Notes: generated from the sequence alone by a model not told the origin. A stretch of 64,000 nucleotides of DNA from Pseudomonas sp. GM41(2012) (GCF_000282315.2 NZ_AKJN02000007.1:1240001-1304000); one strand, 5' to 3'; numbered from the stretch's first letter, positions 45,201-53,247 are shown. Program-made: numbers and translations.

Positions 45201-45314
45201 GATGGGCAGGCGCGGGAACGCGATGACCCCGAGCAGCACCAGCGCAAAGGTCAGCAGGATCGTCGCCACCGGATGGTCGATGCACCACGCGGAAACCGAG
45301 CCATGGCCCTTCAT
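42213..45314 (-). CDS. RND multidrug efflux transporter, MdtB/MdtC-like
   Basis: 1033 residues, normal for hydrophobe/amphiphile efflux pumps. The first membrane helix comes at about residue 15, followed by the large periplasmic porter domain; a second loop follows the central helix bundle. The proton-relay Asp pair is in GFVVDDAIVVVENIHRHLE. The sequence is nearest in style to the MdtC/MuxC group, not AcrB/MexB. No outer-membrane factor gene is in the cluster, so an unlinked TolC-type channel is required. ATGA overlap with the adaptor gene. Confidence 0.92.
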   Translation of the reverse strand: MKGHGSVSAWCIDHPVATILLTFALVLLGVIAFPRLPIAPLPEAEFPTIQVAAQLPGANPETMASSVATPLEVQFSAIPGVTQMTSSSALGSTILTLQFTLDKSIDTAAQEVQAAINTAAGKLPKDMPNLPNWRKVNPADSPVLILSINSPQMPGTEVSDLVETLLARQISQIDGVGQINITGQQRPAIRVQASADKLAAIGLTLADIRLAIQQTSLNLAKGALYGESSISTLSTNDQLFHPQEYGQLIVSYKDGAPVHLKDVAKVVNGSEDAYIQAWADGQPGVNLVIFRQPGANIVETVDRIQAALPTLEAMLPASVQVKVLIDRTQTIRASLHEVEVTLLIAILLVVAVMALFLRQLSATLIVASVLGVSLIASFALMYIMGFSLNNLTLVAIVVSVGFVVDDAIVVVENIHRHLEAGDGMREAAIKGAGEIGFTVVSISFSLVAAFIPLLFMGGVVGRLFKEFALTATSTIMISVVVSLTLAPTLAALFMRAPVHHAHGKPGFGERLLALYEKGLRRALAHQKLMIGVFGLSLGLAVAGYIFIPKGFFPVQDTGFVLGTTEAAADISYGDMVKKHLAMAEIVAADPAVETFSHSVGVSGSNQTIANGRFWISLKKRGDRDVSASQFIDRIRPQLMKVPGIVLYLRAGQDINLSSGPSRAQYQYVLKSNDGALLSTWTQRLTEKLRANPAFRDISNDLQLGGSITHISIDRSAAARFGLTASDVDEALYDAFGQRQINEFQTQTNQYNVILELDTKQRGKAESLNYFYLRSPLSGEMVPLSALAKFDAPTIGPLSIAHDGMFPAANLSFNLAPGVALGDAVIMLNQAKTDIGMPVAISGNFQGAAQAFQSSLASQPWLILAALVAVYIILGVLYESFVHPLTIISTLPSAGLGAVIMLWICGQDFSIMALIGLVLLIGIVKKNGILMIDFALDAQRNRGLPPEEAIYEACLTRFRPIIMTTLAALLGALPLMLGYGTGAELRQPLGIAVVGGLLVSQALTLFTTPVIYLMLERLFHRPKPAPMSALTTTD

Positions 45315-46471
45315 GGTTTCGGCTCCGATTGCACCACTTGCGGTGGGTCGGTCACTACCTGCACGGTCGAACCCGGTTTGAGCCGCGACTGGCCGTCGCT
45401 GACCAGCACATCGCCCGGTTTCACGCCTTTGATGAGGTCCTGGCCGCTGCCTTGATAAACCATCTGCACCTGAACGGCTTCGACCTTGTCGCCATTGACC
45501 CGGTAGACGAAATGTTGATCGAGGCCACGTTGTACGACGGTGGGCGGCACCACCAGCGCATTTTTATCCAGTGCGGTCTGAATCTTTACCGTTACCAGCA
45601 GGCCCGGCCAGAGTTTCTGTGCTGGGTTGGCGAATTCGGCTTTGGCGCGGATGGTCCCGGTGTTGGCGTTGATCTGGTTGTCGATCAGGGTCAGGCGGCC
45701 TTCGCCCAGCAGGTTGCCGGTTTCCCCGTCGGTGTCGGCGCCGATATAAGCCTTGACCGGCGTGTGCTGTGGATCGTTGATCAGTCCCTGCAGGGTCGGC
45801 AGCATTTGCTGTGGCAGCGAGAACTCCACGGCGATCGGGTCGATCTGGGTCACCGTGAACAGGCCTTGAGCGTCGGTCATGCGCAGGAAGTTGCCTTCAT
45901 CCACTGTGCGAATACCGACGCGACCGGTCACTGGGGAGCGAATCTGTGTGTAGGAGAGCTGCACTTGAGCGGCGTCGATCGAGGCCTGGTTACCTTGGGC
46001 GGTGGCTTTGAGTTGGTTGACCAACGCCTGTTGCTGGTCATAAGTCTGTTTGGATACGCCGTCGTCCACGCTCAGTAGCTTGTAGCGTTTGAGGTTGACC
46101 AGCGCGACTTGCAGCTGCGCCTGGCTTTCGCCGAGTTGCGCCCGGGCCTGATCGAGGCTGGCGCGGATCGAGCGGTCGTCGATGGTGGCGAGCAGGTCGC
46201 CTTTGTTCACCAGTTGGCCTTCCTTGACCAACAATTTGGTGAGGATGCCGTCAATTTGCGGGCGCACCACAACGCTATGCAGGGACAGTACCGAGCCGAT
46301 GCCGCTGACGTAGCGGGGGACGTCTTTTTCGGTGACGTTCACTACCCGAACGGGGATCGCAGTGGGTGCGGTCAGTTTGGTGGTAGCGGGCTTGACGGCG
46401 TACCACAGGCCCAGCGCTGCCAGAACGATCAGAAGGGCTGCGAGCAAGGCGGGTTTTTTCTGAATTCGCAT
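45311..46471 (-). CDS. RND efflux periplasmic adaptor subunit (MdtA-like)
   Basis: 386 residues. N-terminal membrane anchor (about 8-26), then the biotinyl-lipoyl-like half-motifs (GILTKLLVKEGQLVNKGDLLATID and YTQIRSPVTGRVG), separated by an alpha-hairpin, followed by beta-barrel domains. Forms the periplasmic bridge of the pump. First gene of a four-gene operon; ATG 46469-46471. Confidence 0.92.
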   Translation of the reverse strand: MRIQKKPALLAALLIVLAALGLWYAVKPATTKLTAPTAIPVRVVNVTEKDVPRYVSGIGSVLSLHSVVVRPQIDGILTKLLVKEGQLVNKGDLLATIDDRSIRASLDQARAQLGESQAQLQVALVNLKRYKLLSVDDGVSKQTYDQQQALVNQLKATAQGNQASIDAAQVQLSYTQIRSPVTGRVGIRTVDEGNFLRMTDAQGLFTVTQIDPIAVEFSLPQQMLPTLQGLINDPQHTPVKAYIGADTDGETGNLLGEGRLTLIDNQINANTGTIRAKAEFANPAQKLWPGLLVTVKIQTALDKNALVVPPTVVQRGLDQHFVYRVNGDKVEAVQVQMVYQGSGQDLIKGVKPGDVLVSDGQSRLKPGSTVQVVTDPPQVVQSEPKP

Positions 46472-46510
46472 GCGAGTGGGGCGCCGGGGCTGGGGTGGTC
46501 GGAATTCTTT

Positions 46511-46538
46511 CAGGTTTATACCTTCCTTTATAAACCTG
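46511..46538. promoter_or_regulatory. Palindrome in the leader of the RND operon
   Basis: Perfect 10-bp arms CAGGTTTATA / TATAAACCTG (46511-46520 and 46529-46538) with a CCTTCCTT centre, 40 bases before the adaptor start. It contains TATAAA boxes on the minus strand, so it may overlap the promoter or serve as an operator. Confidence 0.55.
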
Positions 46539-46563
46539 TTCGCCCGTCAGGAAGGTGACTGCT

Positions 46564-46583
46564 AACTGACGGCGCTGTCAGTT
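46564..46583. promoter_or_regulatory. CusR/CopR-like operator upstream of the RND operon
   Basis: AACTGAC-GGCGCT-GTCAGTT is a perfect 7-bp inverted repeat with a 6-base centre. The TGAC-N6-GTCA half-sites and spacing equal those of the E. coli CusR box. The linked regulator at 41526-42203 is of that family. Distance to the adaptor start is about 95 bases. Confidence 0.65.
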
Positions 46584-46584
46584 T

Positions 46585-47084
46585 GCTAGCCGGCCAGGCG
46601 GTTGTGGACCGGGTACATATCCATTTCTGCGGTAACGGCCACTTAGGGTTTCGCCCTTACGGCGACTCACTTTTTTTTCAAACCGGTACGTGTCAAGGTA
46701 CCTGTCGCCTTGCTCCTACAGTTGTTAGCCCGTTGCGCCCCTAATTTCAGGGCGTTCCGGGTTTAAATACACCGCATCTGCGAGCTAACGCTCGGCCTGT
46801 TGAGTGGTGAAAAAGCGGATGATGTACGCCGCTTTGCTTCTGTAGGAGCATGGCTTGCCCGCGATGGCGGCCTGACAGCTGACCAATGTCTCGCAGATGG
46901 ACACCGTTCCATTGTAGGAGCCGAGCTTGGTCCGGGCGGCGTTCCGACGAAGGCGTCAGGTCAGTCGATACAAAACCCGACGGACTCGCTTGCTGCTTGA
47001 AGCTTGCGACTCCCGACACAGGTATACTGCCGCCTTTCGCGGCTCGCTGACCGGGCCCGACTCTATGCATCACCCGGAGCTTTC
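46585..47084. other. Gene-free spacer with degenerate repeats
   Basis: About 500 bases without a supportable gene. It holds the fragment at 46604-46684, a TGTAGGAGCATGGCTTGCCC unit at 46841-46869 (the same family as 54596-54715), a degraded partner near 46915 (TGTAGGAGCCGAGCTTGG), and a -10-like TATACT at 47023-47028 that may serve the small gene at 47085. Confidence 0.6.
46604..46684. repeat. Fragment resembling a dispersed Pseudomonas GTACATATCC-type repeat
   Basis: GGGTACATATCCATTTCTGC, then GGTAACGGCC, a CCTTACGGCG segment and an ACTCAC(T)8 run. From memory this resembles a sequence repeated between genes in several Pseudomonas genomes. No second copy is in this window, so the call rests on recall. 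Confidence 0.4.
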
Positions 47085-47342
47085 ATGACTTCCCCAACAC
47101 AACCGCCGGTTGCCGACGCTTTGAGCGACGACCAGGCTGACCTGCCAGACAGCGTCGACTCCAGCGCAGACAGCGAAACCAAAGCCGAGATCCCGGCGTT
47201 CAAGTTCCCGTTCAAGCCGGGCGACCTGGCCGCAGCGAAGAACGCCAGCCAGCCCTGGTACAAGAACGGCGCCAAGAATGGCCATACCAAGACGCCGGGG
47301 GCGGCGCCTCCTGGCACTCGTCGCTCCATGGGTAAACGCTGA
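47085..47342 (+). CDS. Small Pro/Asp-rich hypothetical protein
   Basis: 85 residues from ATG 47085 with GGAG six bases upstream. The N-terminal half is acidic and low in order-promoting residues. The C-terminal half is basic, with FKFPFKPGDLAAAKNASQPW followed by Lys/Arg-rich stretches, and ends RRSMGKR. No membrane segment and no Cys. I recognise it only as a small conserved-looking Pseudomonas protein. The base composition matches neighbours, so it is probably real; the function is unknown. Confidence 0.6.
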   Translation: MTSPTQPPVADALSDDQADLPDSVDSSADSETKAEIPAFKFPFKPGDLAAAKNASQPWYKNGAKNGHTKTPGAAPPGTRRSMGKR

Positions 47343-47484
47343 CTGTCAGGCGTTTTGTTGAGCGGTAATTGTTCTTTCTGTCATTGAGATAGTTCTTACA
47401 AAGATGAGCGATTTGTCCTCTGGGTAAGTCGGTGGCCACTCGTCGAAGATTCATGCCCGTGAATTTTCGATGAAGGCCGCCAAA

Positions 47485-48624
47485 ATGTCTCTGGTAAAAA
47501 CCCTCTCTCTACTGTCGCTGGTGGCCCTGACCACTGGCTGCATGTCGTCCACGTCCGATCCACAGATCCGTTTCGGTGTTGAAGCCCTGGTTCCGCCGTT
47601 CGAGAGCCGTAACGACAAGGGGGAGCTGGTCGGATTGAACATCGAGTTGGGTAACGCACTGTGTGCCGAAACCAAATCCCGCTGTGTCTGGGTTGATCAG
47701 GATTACGCGACCAACATTCATGCCCTTGAAGCCAACCGTTTCGACGTGATCATGCCGATGACCGCCACCCCTGCGCGTCGCGAGCGGGTTGATTTCACCG
47801 AAGACCTGTATCCCTTGAGTAACCGTCTGGTGGCTCGCGTGGGCTCGAATTTGCAGCCGGATGCGCAATCACTCAAGGGCAAGCGTGTCGGCGTCCTTGC
47901 GGGGACAAGTCGCGAGGCTTTCGCCAAGGCTCGCTGGGCGGCGGCCGGGGTGACGGTGCGCAGTTTCAATTTCAACGACCAATTGGTCGCCAGCCTGCTG
48001 GCGGGTGATATCGATGCGACCCTGCAAGACTCCGTTGAAATTACCCACGCGTTATTAAGCCTGCCCCAAGGGCAAGCTTTCGCGTTTGCCGGAGCCCCTC
48101 TCAAGGACCCCATGCTGGGCAGTGGCGTGGCCATGGCCGTGCGAAAAACCGACACCCTGCTGCGCGATAACCTGAATGCGGCGCTTGAGCGTCTCAAGCA
48201 AAATGGCCAGTACCAGGCGATTACCCAGCGTTATTTGCCTCCCGCAGCGCCAGCCTCACCACGCTACTTTCCGAATGAGGAAGGTCTGGCATTCTCCGAT
48301 GCGGTGCAGGTCGGCGAGACCATTTACCTTTCCGGGCTGCTCGGCCTCGGGGCTGATGGTGAGTTGGTGAAGGGCGGCATCGGCCCGGAGACGACCCAGG
48401 TCATGGAGAACTTGCGTACCGCGCTGCAACGCAGTGGTTCGTCCCTGGTTCAAGTGGCCAAATGCACGGTCATCCTTGCCGACATAAGGGATTTTTCCGC
48501 CATGAATGCTGTGTATCGTAGTTTCTTTGCGGCGGATCGTTTGCCCGCACGTACAACGTTTGCCGGCAAGTTGGTCGAGAACGCGCGGGTAGAAGTGGAA
48601 TGTCTGGCGGTGACGGCCAGCTAA
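47485..48624 (+). CDS. Exported fusion: solute-binding domain (SBP_bac_3) joined to a RidA/YjgF-like domain
   Basis: 379 residues from ATG 47485, which has GAAGG at proper spacing; ATG 47470 is less likely. The signal peptide ends ALTTGC, an acceptable lipobox, so a lipoprotein is likely. Residues about 28-255 form an amino-acid-type periplasmic binding protein (IRFGVEALVPPFESRN, FDVIMPMTATPARRE, LKGKRVGVLAGTS). Residues about 260-379 are a full RidA-like domain (VGETIYLSGLLG..., MENLRTALQRSGSS), keeping the Arg of LPARTTF and Glu of VEVECLAV at the positions of the RidA active site. RidA normally hydrolyses enamines/imines in the cytosol, so an exported version is unusual. Transcribed alone. 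Confidence 0.82.
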   Translation: MSLVKTLSLLSLVALTTGCMSSTSDPQIRFGVEALVPPFESRNDKGELVGLNIELGNALCAETKSRCVWVDQDYATNIHALEANRFDVIMPMTATPARRERVDFTEDLYPLSNRLVARVGSNLQPDAQSLKGKRVGVLAGTSREAFAKARWAAAGVTVRSFNFNDQLVASLLAGDIDATLQDSVEITHALLSLPQGQAFAFAGAPLKDPMLGSGVAMAVRKTDTLLRDNLNAALERLKQNGQYQAITQRYLPPAAPASPRYFPNEEGLAFSDAVQVGETIYLSGLLGLGADGELVKGGIGPETTQVMENLRTALQRSGSSLVQVAKCTVILADIRDFSAMNAVYRSFFAADRLPARTTFAGKLVENARVEVECLAVTAS

Positions 48625-48684
48625 CCCTCTTGACGACGAATCACTGCGCAACGGGATTGCGCAGTGGTTCCGAAGTCTTGGGTC

Positions 48685-49434
48685 TCAGGCTGCCCGCAAC
48701 GAAATGAACGCGTAATTCTCGGGAGCATCCGTCGCCACGTGCGCCCCGGCCGCCTGCACTTGCCCGGCGACGTCCTCGCCCGACACATGAAACAACCAGT
48801 CAGCGCCTGACTCAGCCATTGGCTGTGTCGTAACTTGGTCGATGACCACGGCGAACGCCGTCATGTCCGGCAGATAAGCAGTAAACCCATCGCCCTTCAG
48901 TGCTGTAGTCCGAATCCCCAGCAACGCGCAAATCGCATCCTTGGTCCGAATGTCATCGCGATCCGCCTGGCGGGAGCGCTGGATCAATCCGGCCAGTTCC
49001 TGATCGACCAATTCACCCCCCACAATCAGATCCGGTCCCTTTTCCCACGACTCGGGAGGACATTCCTTCACGGCAATGTTCAGGGGAATATGCGGATTGA
49101 TTTCCATCGGGTAAATGCGGCACACCAGCGGCCGGCGTTCATAGATGCGGCAGAGGTTATCTTCGTCAAGATTCCGGCAACGACCAACGTTGTAGGCGGC
49201 GAAGGTGATGGCTATGTACGCCTCGGTTGCGCCGCTTCGAACCATCAGCGAACGGCGTTCGGCGTGTTCGCGTTGCTGCACTGGCAGGCCCAGGCCATTA
49301 CCCAGGAAACCTTCCACCAGCACGATCACCTGACCGCCATCGGCCGCCCACATCCGGGCTTCGGGCAGGGTCAGGGGCACATGGTGGTCGTTGCAGCATT
49401 TGCCGCAACCTACGCAGGAAAACGTCGTATTCAT
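48685..49434 (-). CDS. YkgJ-family cysteine-cluster protein (putative metal-binding)
   Basis: 249 residues from ATG 49432-49434; an ATG at 49461 is an alternative and neither has a strong ribosome site. The N-terminal CVGCGKCC motif and the later LCRIYERRPLVCRIYP give the Cx2Cx2CC ... C ... C arrangement of this family, thought to bind zinc or an iron-sulfur cluster. No substrate or partner is known. The C-terminal ~120 residues are not recognisable. Confidence 0.78.
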   Translation of the reverse strand: MNTTFSCVGCGKCCNDHHVPLTLPEARMWAADGGQVIVLVEGFLGNGLGLPVQQREHAERRSLMVRSGATEAYIAITFAAYNVGRCRNLDEDNLCRIYERRPLVCRIYPMEINPHIPLNIAVKECPPESWEKGPDLIVGGELVDQELAGLIQRSRQADRDDIRTKDAICALLGIRTTALKGDGFTAYLPDMTAFAVVIDQVTTQPMAESGADWLFHVSGEDVAGQVQAAGAHVATDAPENYAFISLRAA

Positions 49435-49506
49435 TGAACGGCCAGTCGCATAAAAGGACATGAAGCGGCGACAGAATGTCGTCGTAAAGGCCGCTATCGA
49501 AGCAAG

Positions 49507-49836
49507 TTATGCGCCAGTCACTGCGGTTGGGCGGATGGAGTCCCATTCGGTGACGTAAGCGGTCTTGCTTTTTTTGTTGTAAAGACACAGTTCGGTGCCT
49601 TGCTGGCCTTTCATGTGTTTTTGCGGGTATTGGCCTTGCAACAGCAGTGCGGTGTAGCCAACCCGGTCATCGAACTGGGCGGCGTTGCCCACGGGTTTGA
49701 CATTTTTCAAGCCGCTGGCCTTGGTGCAACTGGCAAGCACGGCTTTGTCGTAGGCGGCCCAGGCGTCGGGGCTGGAAGCGTGAGCCTGGGAGGCGAGAGC
49801 GGTGAGGCAGAGGAGAGTCAGGCTTGCTGCTTTCAT
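49507..49836 (-). CDS. Small secreted protein of unknown function
   Basis: 109 residues from ATG 49834-49836, with AAGGA upstream. A signal peptide (about 1-20, ASQAHA-SS) precedes a compact mature region containing two Cys (SCTKAS and ELCLYN) that may form a disulphide. I do not recognise the family. A longer in-frame reading extends into a REPIN and is rejected. Confidence 0.68.
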   Translation of the reverse strand: MKAASLTLLCLTALASQAHASSPDAWAAYDKAVLASCTKASGLKNVKPVGNAAQFDDRVGYTALLLQGQYPQKHMKGQQGTELCLYNKKSKTAYVTEWDSIRPTAVTGA

Positions 49837-49911
49837 GGGGGCGGGCATCCTTGGGGGTGTTTGGGCCAAGGTTGGAGTATGCCTGATGGTTTCAGGTTGA
49901 ATGTTTCGGCC

Positions 49912-50008
49912 CCTTCGCGAGCAGGCTCGCTCCCACATTGGCTCTGCATCGGACACAGATTCTGTGTACGACGAAGATCTATTGTGGGAGCGAGCCTGCT
50001 CGCGAAGG
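49912..50008. repeat. REPIN
   Basis: Arms CCTTCGCGAGCAGGCTCGCT... (49912-49937) and its complement (49983-50008) around a ~45-base centre that holds its own short inverted repeat (ACACAGA/TCTGTGT). Confidence 0.9.
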
Positions 50009-50015
50009 CGGTGTG

Positions 50016-50474
50016 TCAGGCCGGAACCGGTTCCCGGCGGATCACACGCATCCCGGCACTTTCATACAGCCGCTGCGCCCGAAGGTTGTCTTCCAGCACT
50101 TTCAAATCCACAAAACCTTCGCGTCGTTGCTGAAATATGTTGAAAGCATGTAGCAGCAACGCGCGTCCTAAACCTTGGCCTTGAGCCCGTGGATGCACCA
50201 CCAGGTTCTTGATATAGGCGCTGGTCCAGCACTGGCACACGCCGACGATGCCTTCGGCATCCAGAGCGATGAAGCACAGGCTCGGATCATATTCAGGATC
50301 GGTTTCAAAACGCTGTTGCCAAACGTCCAGGACCGGCACGCGACCGCCACCTTCCTGATAGCCCAATTCCATCAAACGATGAACGGCTTCAGCCAGTTCG
50401 GGGCGGTATTCGCTGAGGGTGATTCCCTGAGGCCAAGCGATCGCAGGCACACCTTCAGTGAGGTTGCGCCGCAT
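50016..50474 (-). CDS. GNAT-family N-acetyltransferase
   Basis: 152 residues from ATG 50474; a TTG at 50498 would add eight residues. The acetyl-CoA-binding signature is NLVVHPRAQGQGLGRALL (Q/RxxGxG/A). The conserved VLEDNLRAQRLYESAGM helix-strand follows. Acceptor unknown. It lies 27 bases (or 3, with the TTG start) after cheV on the same strand and may be cotranscribed with it. Confidence 0.85.
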   Translation of the reverse strand: MRRNLTEGVPAIAWPQGITLSEYRPELAEAVHRLMELGYQEGGGRVPVLDVWQQRFETDPEYDPSLCFIALDAEGIVGVCQCWTSAYIKNLVVHPRAQGQGLGRALLLHAFNIFQQRREGFVDLKVLEDNLRAQRLYESAGMRVIRREPVPA

Positions 50475-50501
50475 CAGAAAGCAGAAGTCCTTGCTCAAGC
50501 T

Positions 50502-51404
50502 TCAATGACCTTGTTCAGCGACAGCCTTGGCCGCCTCGATCAGGCACTTGGTCAGTTCTGGCGAGGAGAACTTGGTCAGCACCGCGTTCGCGCCGGCAAG
50601 ACGGGCCTTTTCGCTGTTCATCGCACTGTCCAAAGAGGTGTGCAGCAGCACGTAGAGGTGCGAGAAGTCCGGGGTTTCGCGCAGGGTTCGGGTAAAGGCG
50701 TAGCCGTCCATCTCCGACATTTCGATGTCCGAGACGATCAGGTTGATCTGCTGGGCCGTGCCTTGCAGGTCCAGCAAGCAGTCGATGGCTTCCTTGGCAC
50801 TGCGGGCGGTGTGGCATTGCAGGCCGAGGTTGCGCAGGGTGTGGACCGACTGCTGCAGCGCCACCTGGCTGTCATCGACCACCAGAATCCGCGCGTTGCC
50901 GAGTACTTCGGCGTCTTCCATGCTCAGTTCGGTCGGGGCCGTTTCGATCTGCGCCGGGGCGATGCCATGGATCACTTTTTCGATGTCCAGCACCTGTACC
51001 AACGTGCCGTCGACCGAGGTCACGCCAGTGATGTATGAACGCACGCCGCCAGAGCCGAACGGCGGTGGACGGATGTCGGTGGTCAGGCAGTGGACGATCT
51101 TGCTCACGGCCTGAACGTGCAAACCCTGCTTGGAACGGCTGACATCGGTGACGATCAGGCAGCCACCGTTCGGGTCTTCCAGCGGCCGTTCGCCGATGGC
51201 ACGGCTGAGGTCGATCACCGACAACGAGGCACCGCGCAGGGTGGCGATGCCTTTGACGTGGGGGTGCGACTCCGGCAGCTTGGTCAGCGGCGGGCAGGGA
51301 ATGATTTCACTGACTTTCAGCAGGTTGATCGCCATCAGCTTGCCGCTGCGCAAAGTAAACAGCAGAAGCGAAAGTGAGTCTGCGCGGGCTTTGTTTGAAG
51401 ACAT
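50502..51404 (-). CDS. cheV: Chemotaxis coupling protein CheV
   Basis: 300 residues. N-terminal CheW-like domain (about 10-155) joined to a receiver domain (about 170-295), with the phospho-acceptor Asp in LIVSDIEMSEMDGYAF. Couples methyl-accepting receptors to CheA, and phosphorylation tunes adaptation. CheV lies outside the che cluster, as is common in pseudomonads with several CheV copies. Confidence 0.92.
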   Translation of the reverse strand: MSSNKARADSLSLLLFTLRSGKLMAINLLKVSEIIPCPPLTKLPESHPHVKGIATLRGASLSVIDLSRAIGERPLEDPNGGCLIVTDVSRSKQGLHVQAVSKIVHCLTTDIRPPPFGSGGVRSYITGVTSVDGTLVQVLDIEKVIHGIAPAQIETAPTELSMEDAEVLGNARILVVDDSQVALQQSVHTLRNLGLQCHTARSAKEAIDCLLDLQGTAQQINLIVSDIEMSEMDGYAFTRTLRETPDFSHLYVLLHTSLDSAMNSEKARLAGANAVLTKFSSPELTKCLIEAAKAVAEQGH

Positions 51405-51530
51405 AAAAACCTTCTGTGGAAAAAGGTGATGGGCAATCGCGAGGATCGCCAGCAGCTATCGATGCCGGGTTATCGACTTGTTGCGGGCAGGCTTTAGGGC
51501 TAATCCCTATCCATTGGTCCAACAGCGAAC

Positions 51531-51672
51531 CCTGTGGCGAGGGGGCTTGTCGGAACGCCGCACCGCCCCGTTGGGGCGCGAAGCGCTCCCCCGCTATTTT
51601 CCAGTTAGAGCTTCATGGCTGGTTTCACGACCGCTCCGCGGCCGAACGGGGGCAAGCCCCCTCGCCACAAGG
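51531..51672. repeat. REPIN of the GGCGAGGGGGCTTGTC type
   Basis: Left arm CCTGTGGCGAGGGGGCTTGT (51531-51550) and right arm ending GGGGGCAAGCCCCCTCGCCACAAGG (51648-51672), with inner partly complementary segments (GCGCGAAGCGCTC; GACCGCTCCGCGG). Same REP type as the core of the minisatellite at 39750-40160. Confidence 0.82.
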
Positions 51673-51696
51673 ATCCCATTCGCCACAATAATCGGG

Positions 51697-53247
51697 TTAC
51701 TTCATGCCGAGGCGTTTGGCCATTCTTCCAAGATTCGCCCGATCCAAGCCTAGCTCACGCGCCGCACTCGCCCAATTGTTATGGTGCCGTTCCAGACAGG
51801 CGTTAATCAGTCGACGCTGATAATCCTCGGTCGCCGCCCGCAAGTCTCCCGAGACCAAAGCCGCAGGGCTGACAGGGACTGGCTCGGTCGCAAGCTCAAC
51901 GCTGCCATTGGGCAAATCCAGATCCGCCGCGCTCAAACTCAGAATCTTCGGCCGCTCCTTGCAGTTACCCAGCGCCTTCAAGGCACTGCGGCCAATCAAG
52001 TGCTCCAGCTCCCGCACATTGCCCGGCCATGTGTACGCCAGCAATGCAGCCTGCGCATCGCTGGTCAGGCGCAGGCTGTTGAGGCCCATGCGAGAGCGGT
52101 TTTGCTCCAGAAAATAGCCACTGAGCAACAGCACATCCCGCCCACGATCACGCAGTGCTGGCACCAGCAACGGATAAACGCTGAGGCGGTGATAGAAGTC
52201 GGCCCGGTAGCGGCCGCTGCGCACTTCCTCGGCCAGGTCGCGGTTGGTCGCGGCGATCAGTCGTACGTCGACCAGATGCTCTTTATCCGACCCCAATCGC
52301 TGCAGCTGACCGCTTTGCAGGACGCGCAGCAATTTGGCCTGGACGGTCAGGGACAGTTCACCGACTTCATCGAGAAACAGCGTGCCGCCATTGGCCAGTT
52401 CAAACTTGCCGCGCCGATCGTTCATTGCGCCGGTGAAGGCGCCGCGGACGTGGCCGAATAGTTCGCTTTCAACCAGCGTGTCCGGCAGCGCGGCGCAGTT
52501 GAGGCTGATGATCGGCTTGTCGGCCCGGGGCGATGCGGCGTGGATGGCTTGGGCGACCAGTTCCTTGCCGACCCCGGTTTCGCCGGTGATCAGCACGGTA
52601 AGGTCGCTGCCGCCCACCAGATTGATTTCTTCCACCAGCCGTTTGTGGGCCTTGCTCTGGCCAATCATCTCGCGGTTCTGCTGGCCGCTGGCTTGTCGGT
52701 AAACCTCGGCCCGCTGATGTTCGTCTTCGACACGATTGGCCAGGCGTTCGATGCGCTCGGCGGCATTGACGGTGGCGGCGGCGAGGCTGGCGAAGGCCTC
52801 CAGGGCGTCCAGTTCGATCGGTTCGAAGCGCTCCGGATCGAGTGCGTCGAGGGTCAGTAAACCCCACGGGCGCTCATCGATAAACAGCGGGCAACCCATG
52901 CAGTCGTGGACTTCCAGATGCTCATCGAGGCCATCGACCAGTCCGTCGTAAGGGTCGGGCAAGTCGCTGTCGGCGGCGAAACGGGTCGGGCCGTGGCTGC
53001 TGAGCAGCGCTTCGAAACGCGGGTGTTCGCTGATTTTGAAGCGTCGACCGAGGGTGTCGGTGCTCAACCCGTCGACGGCCAGCGGCACCAACCATTCGCC
53101 ATCAAGGCGCAGCAGGGCGGCAGCATCGCACGGGAGCAAGGCCCGCATGGCTTCGAGCAAGCGCCGATAGCGCTCACCTTCGGGGAGTTCGCGGGACAGG
53201 TCGGCGACCAGTGGCAGCAGGGTGGTGAGCAAGGCTTTTGCAGTCAT
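51697..53247 (-). CDS. norR: NorR/FhpR-type nitric-oxide-responsive sigma-54 activator
   Basis: 516 residues. N-terminal GAF domain (about 20-170; the NO-sensing non-haem iron site in E. coli NorR), AAA+ domain (about 190-425) with Walker A GETGVGKE, sigma-54 contact loop GAFTGA, and a C-terminal Fis-type helix-turn-helix (ASAARELGLDRANLGRMAKRLG). Divergent from hmp with three GT-N7-AC boxes between. In P. aeruginosa the corresponding regulator of the flavohaemoglobin is called FhpR. Confidence 0.92.
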   Translation of the reverse strand: MTAKALLTTLLPLVADLSRELPEGERYRRLLEAMRALLPCDAAALLRLDGEWLVPLAVDGLSTDTLGRRFKISEHPRFEALLSSHGPTRFAADSDLPDPYDGLVDGLDEHLEVHDCMGCPLFIDERPWGLLTLDALDPERFEPIELDALEAFASLAAATVNAAERIERLANRVEDEHQRAEVYRQASGQQNREMIGQSKAHKRLVEEINLVGGSDLTVLITGETGVGKELVAQAIHAASPRADKPIISLNCAALPDTLVESELFGHVRGAFTGAMNDRRGKFELANGGTLFLDEVGELSLTVQAKLLRVLQSGQLQRLGSDKEHLVDVRLIAATNRDLAEEVRSGRYRADFYHRLSVYPLLVPALRDRGRDVLLLSGYFLEQNRSRMGLNSLRLTSDAQAALLAYTWPGNVRELEHLIGRSALKALGNCKERPKILSLSAADLDLPNGSVELATEPVPVSPAALVSGDLRAATEDYQRRLINACLERHHNNWASAARELGLDRANLGRMAKRLGMK

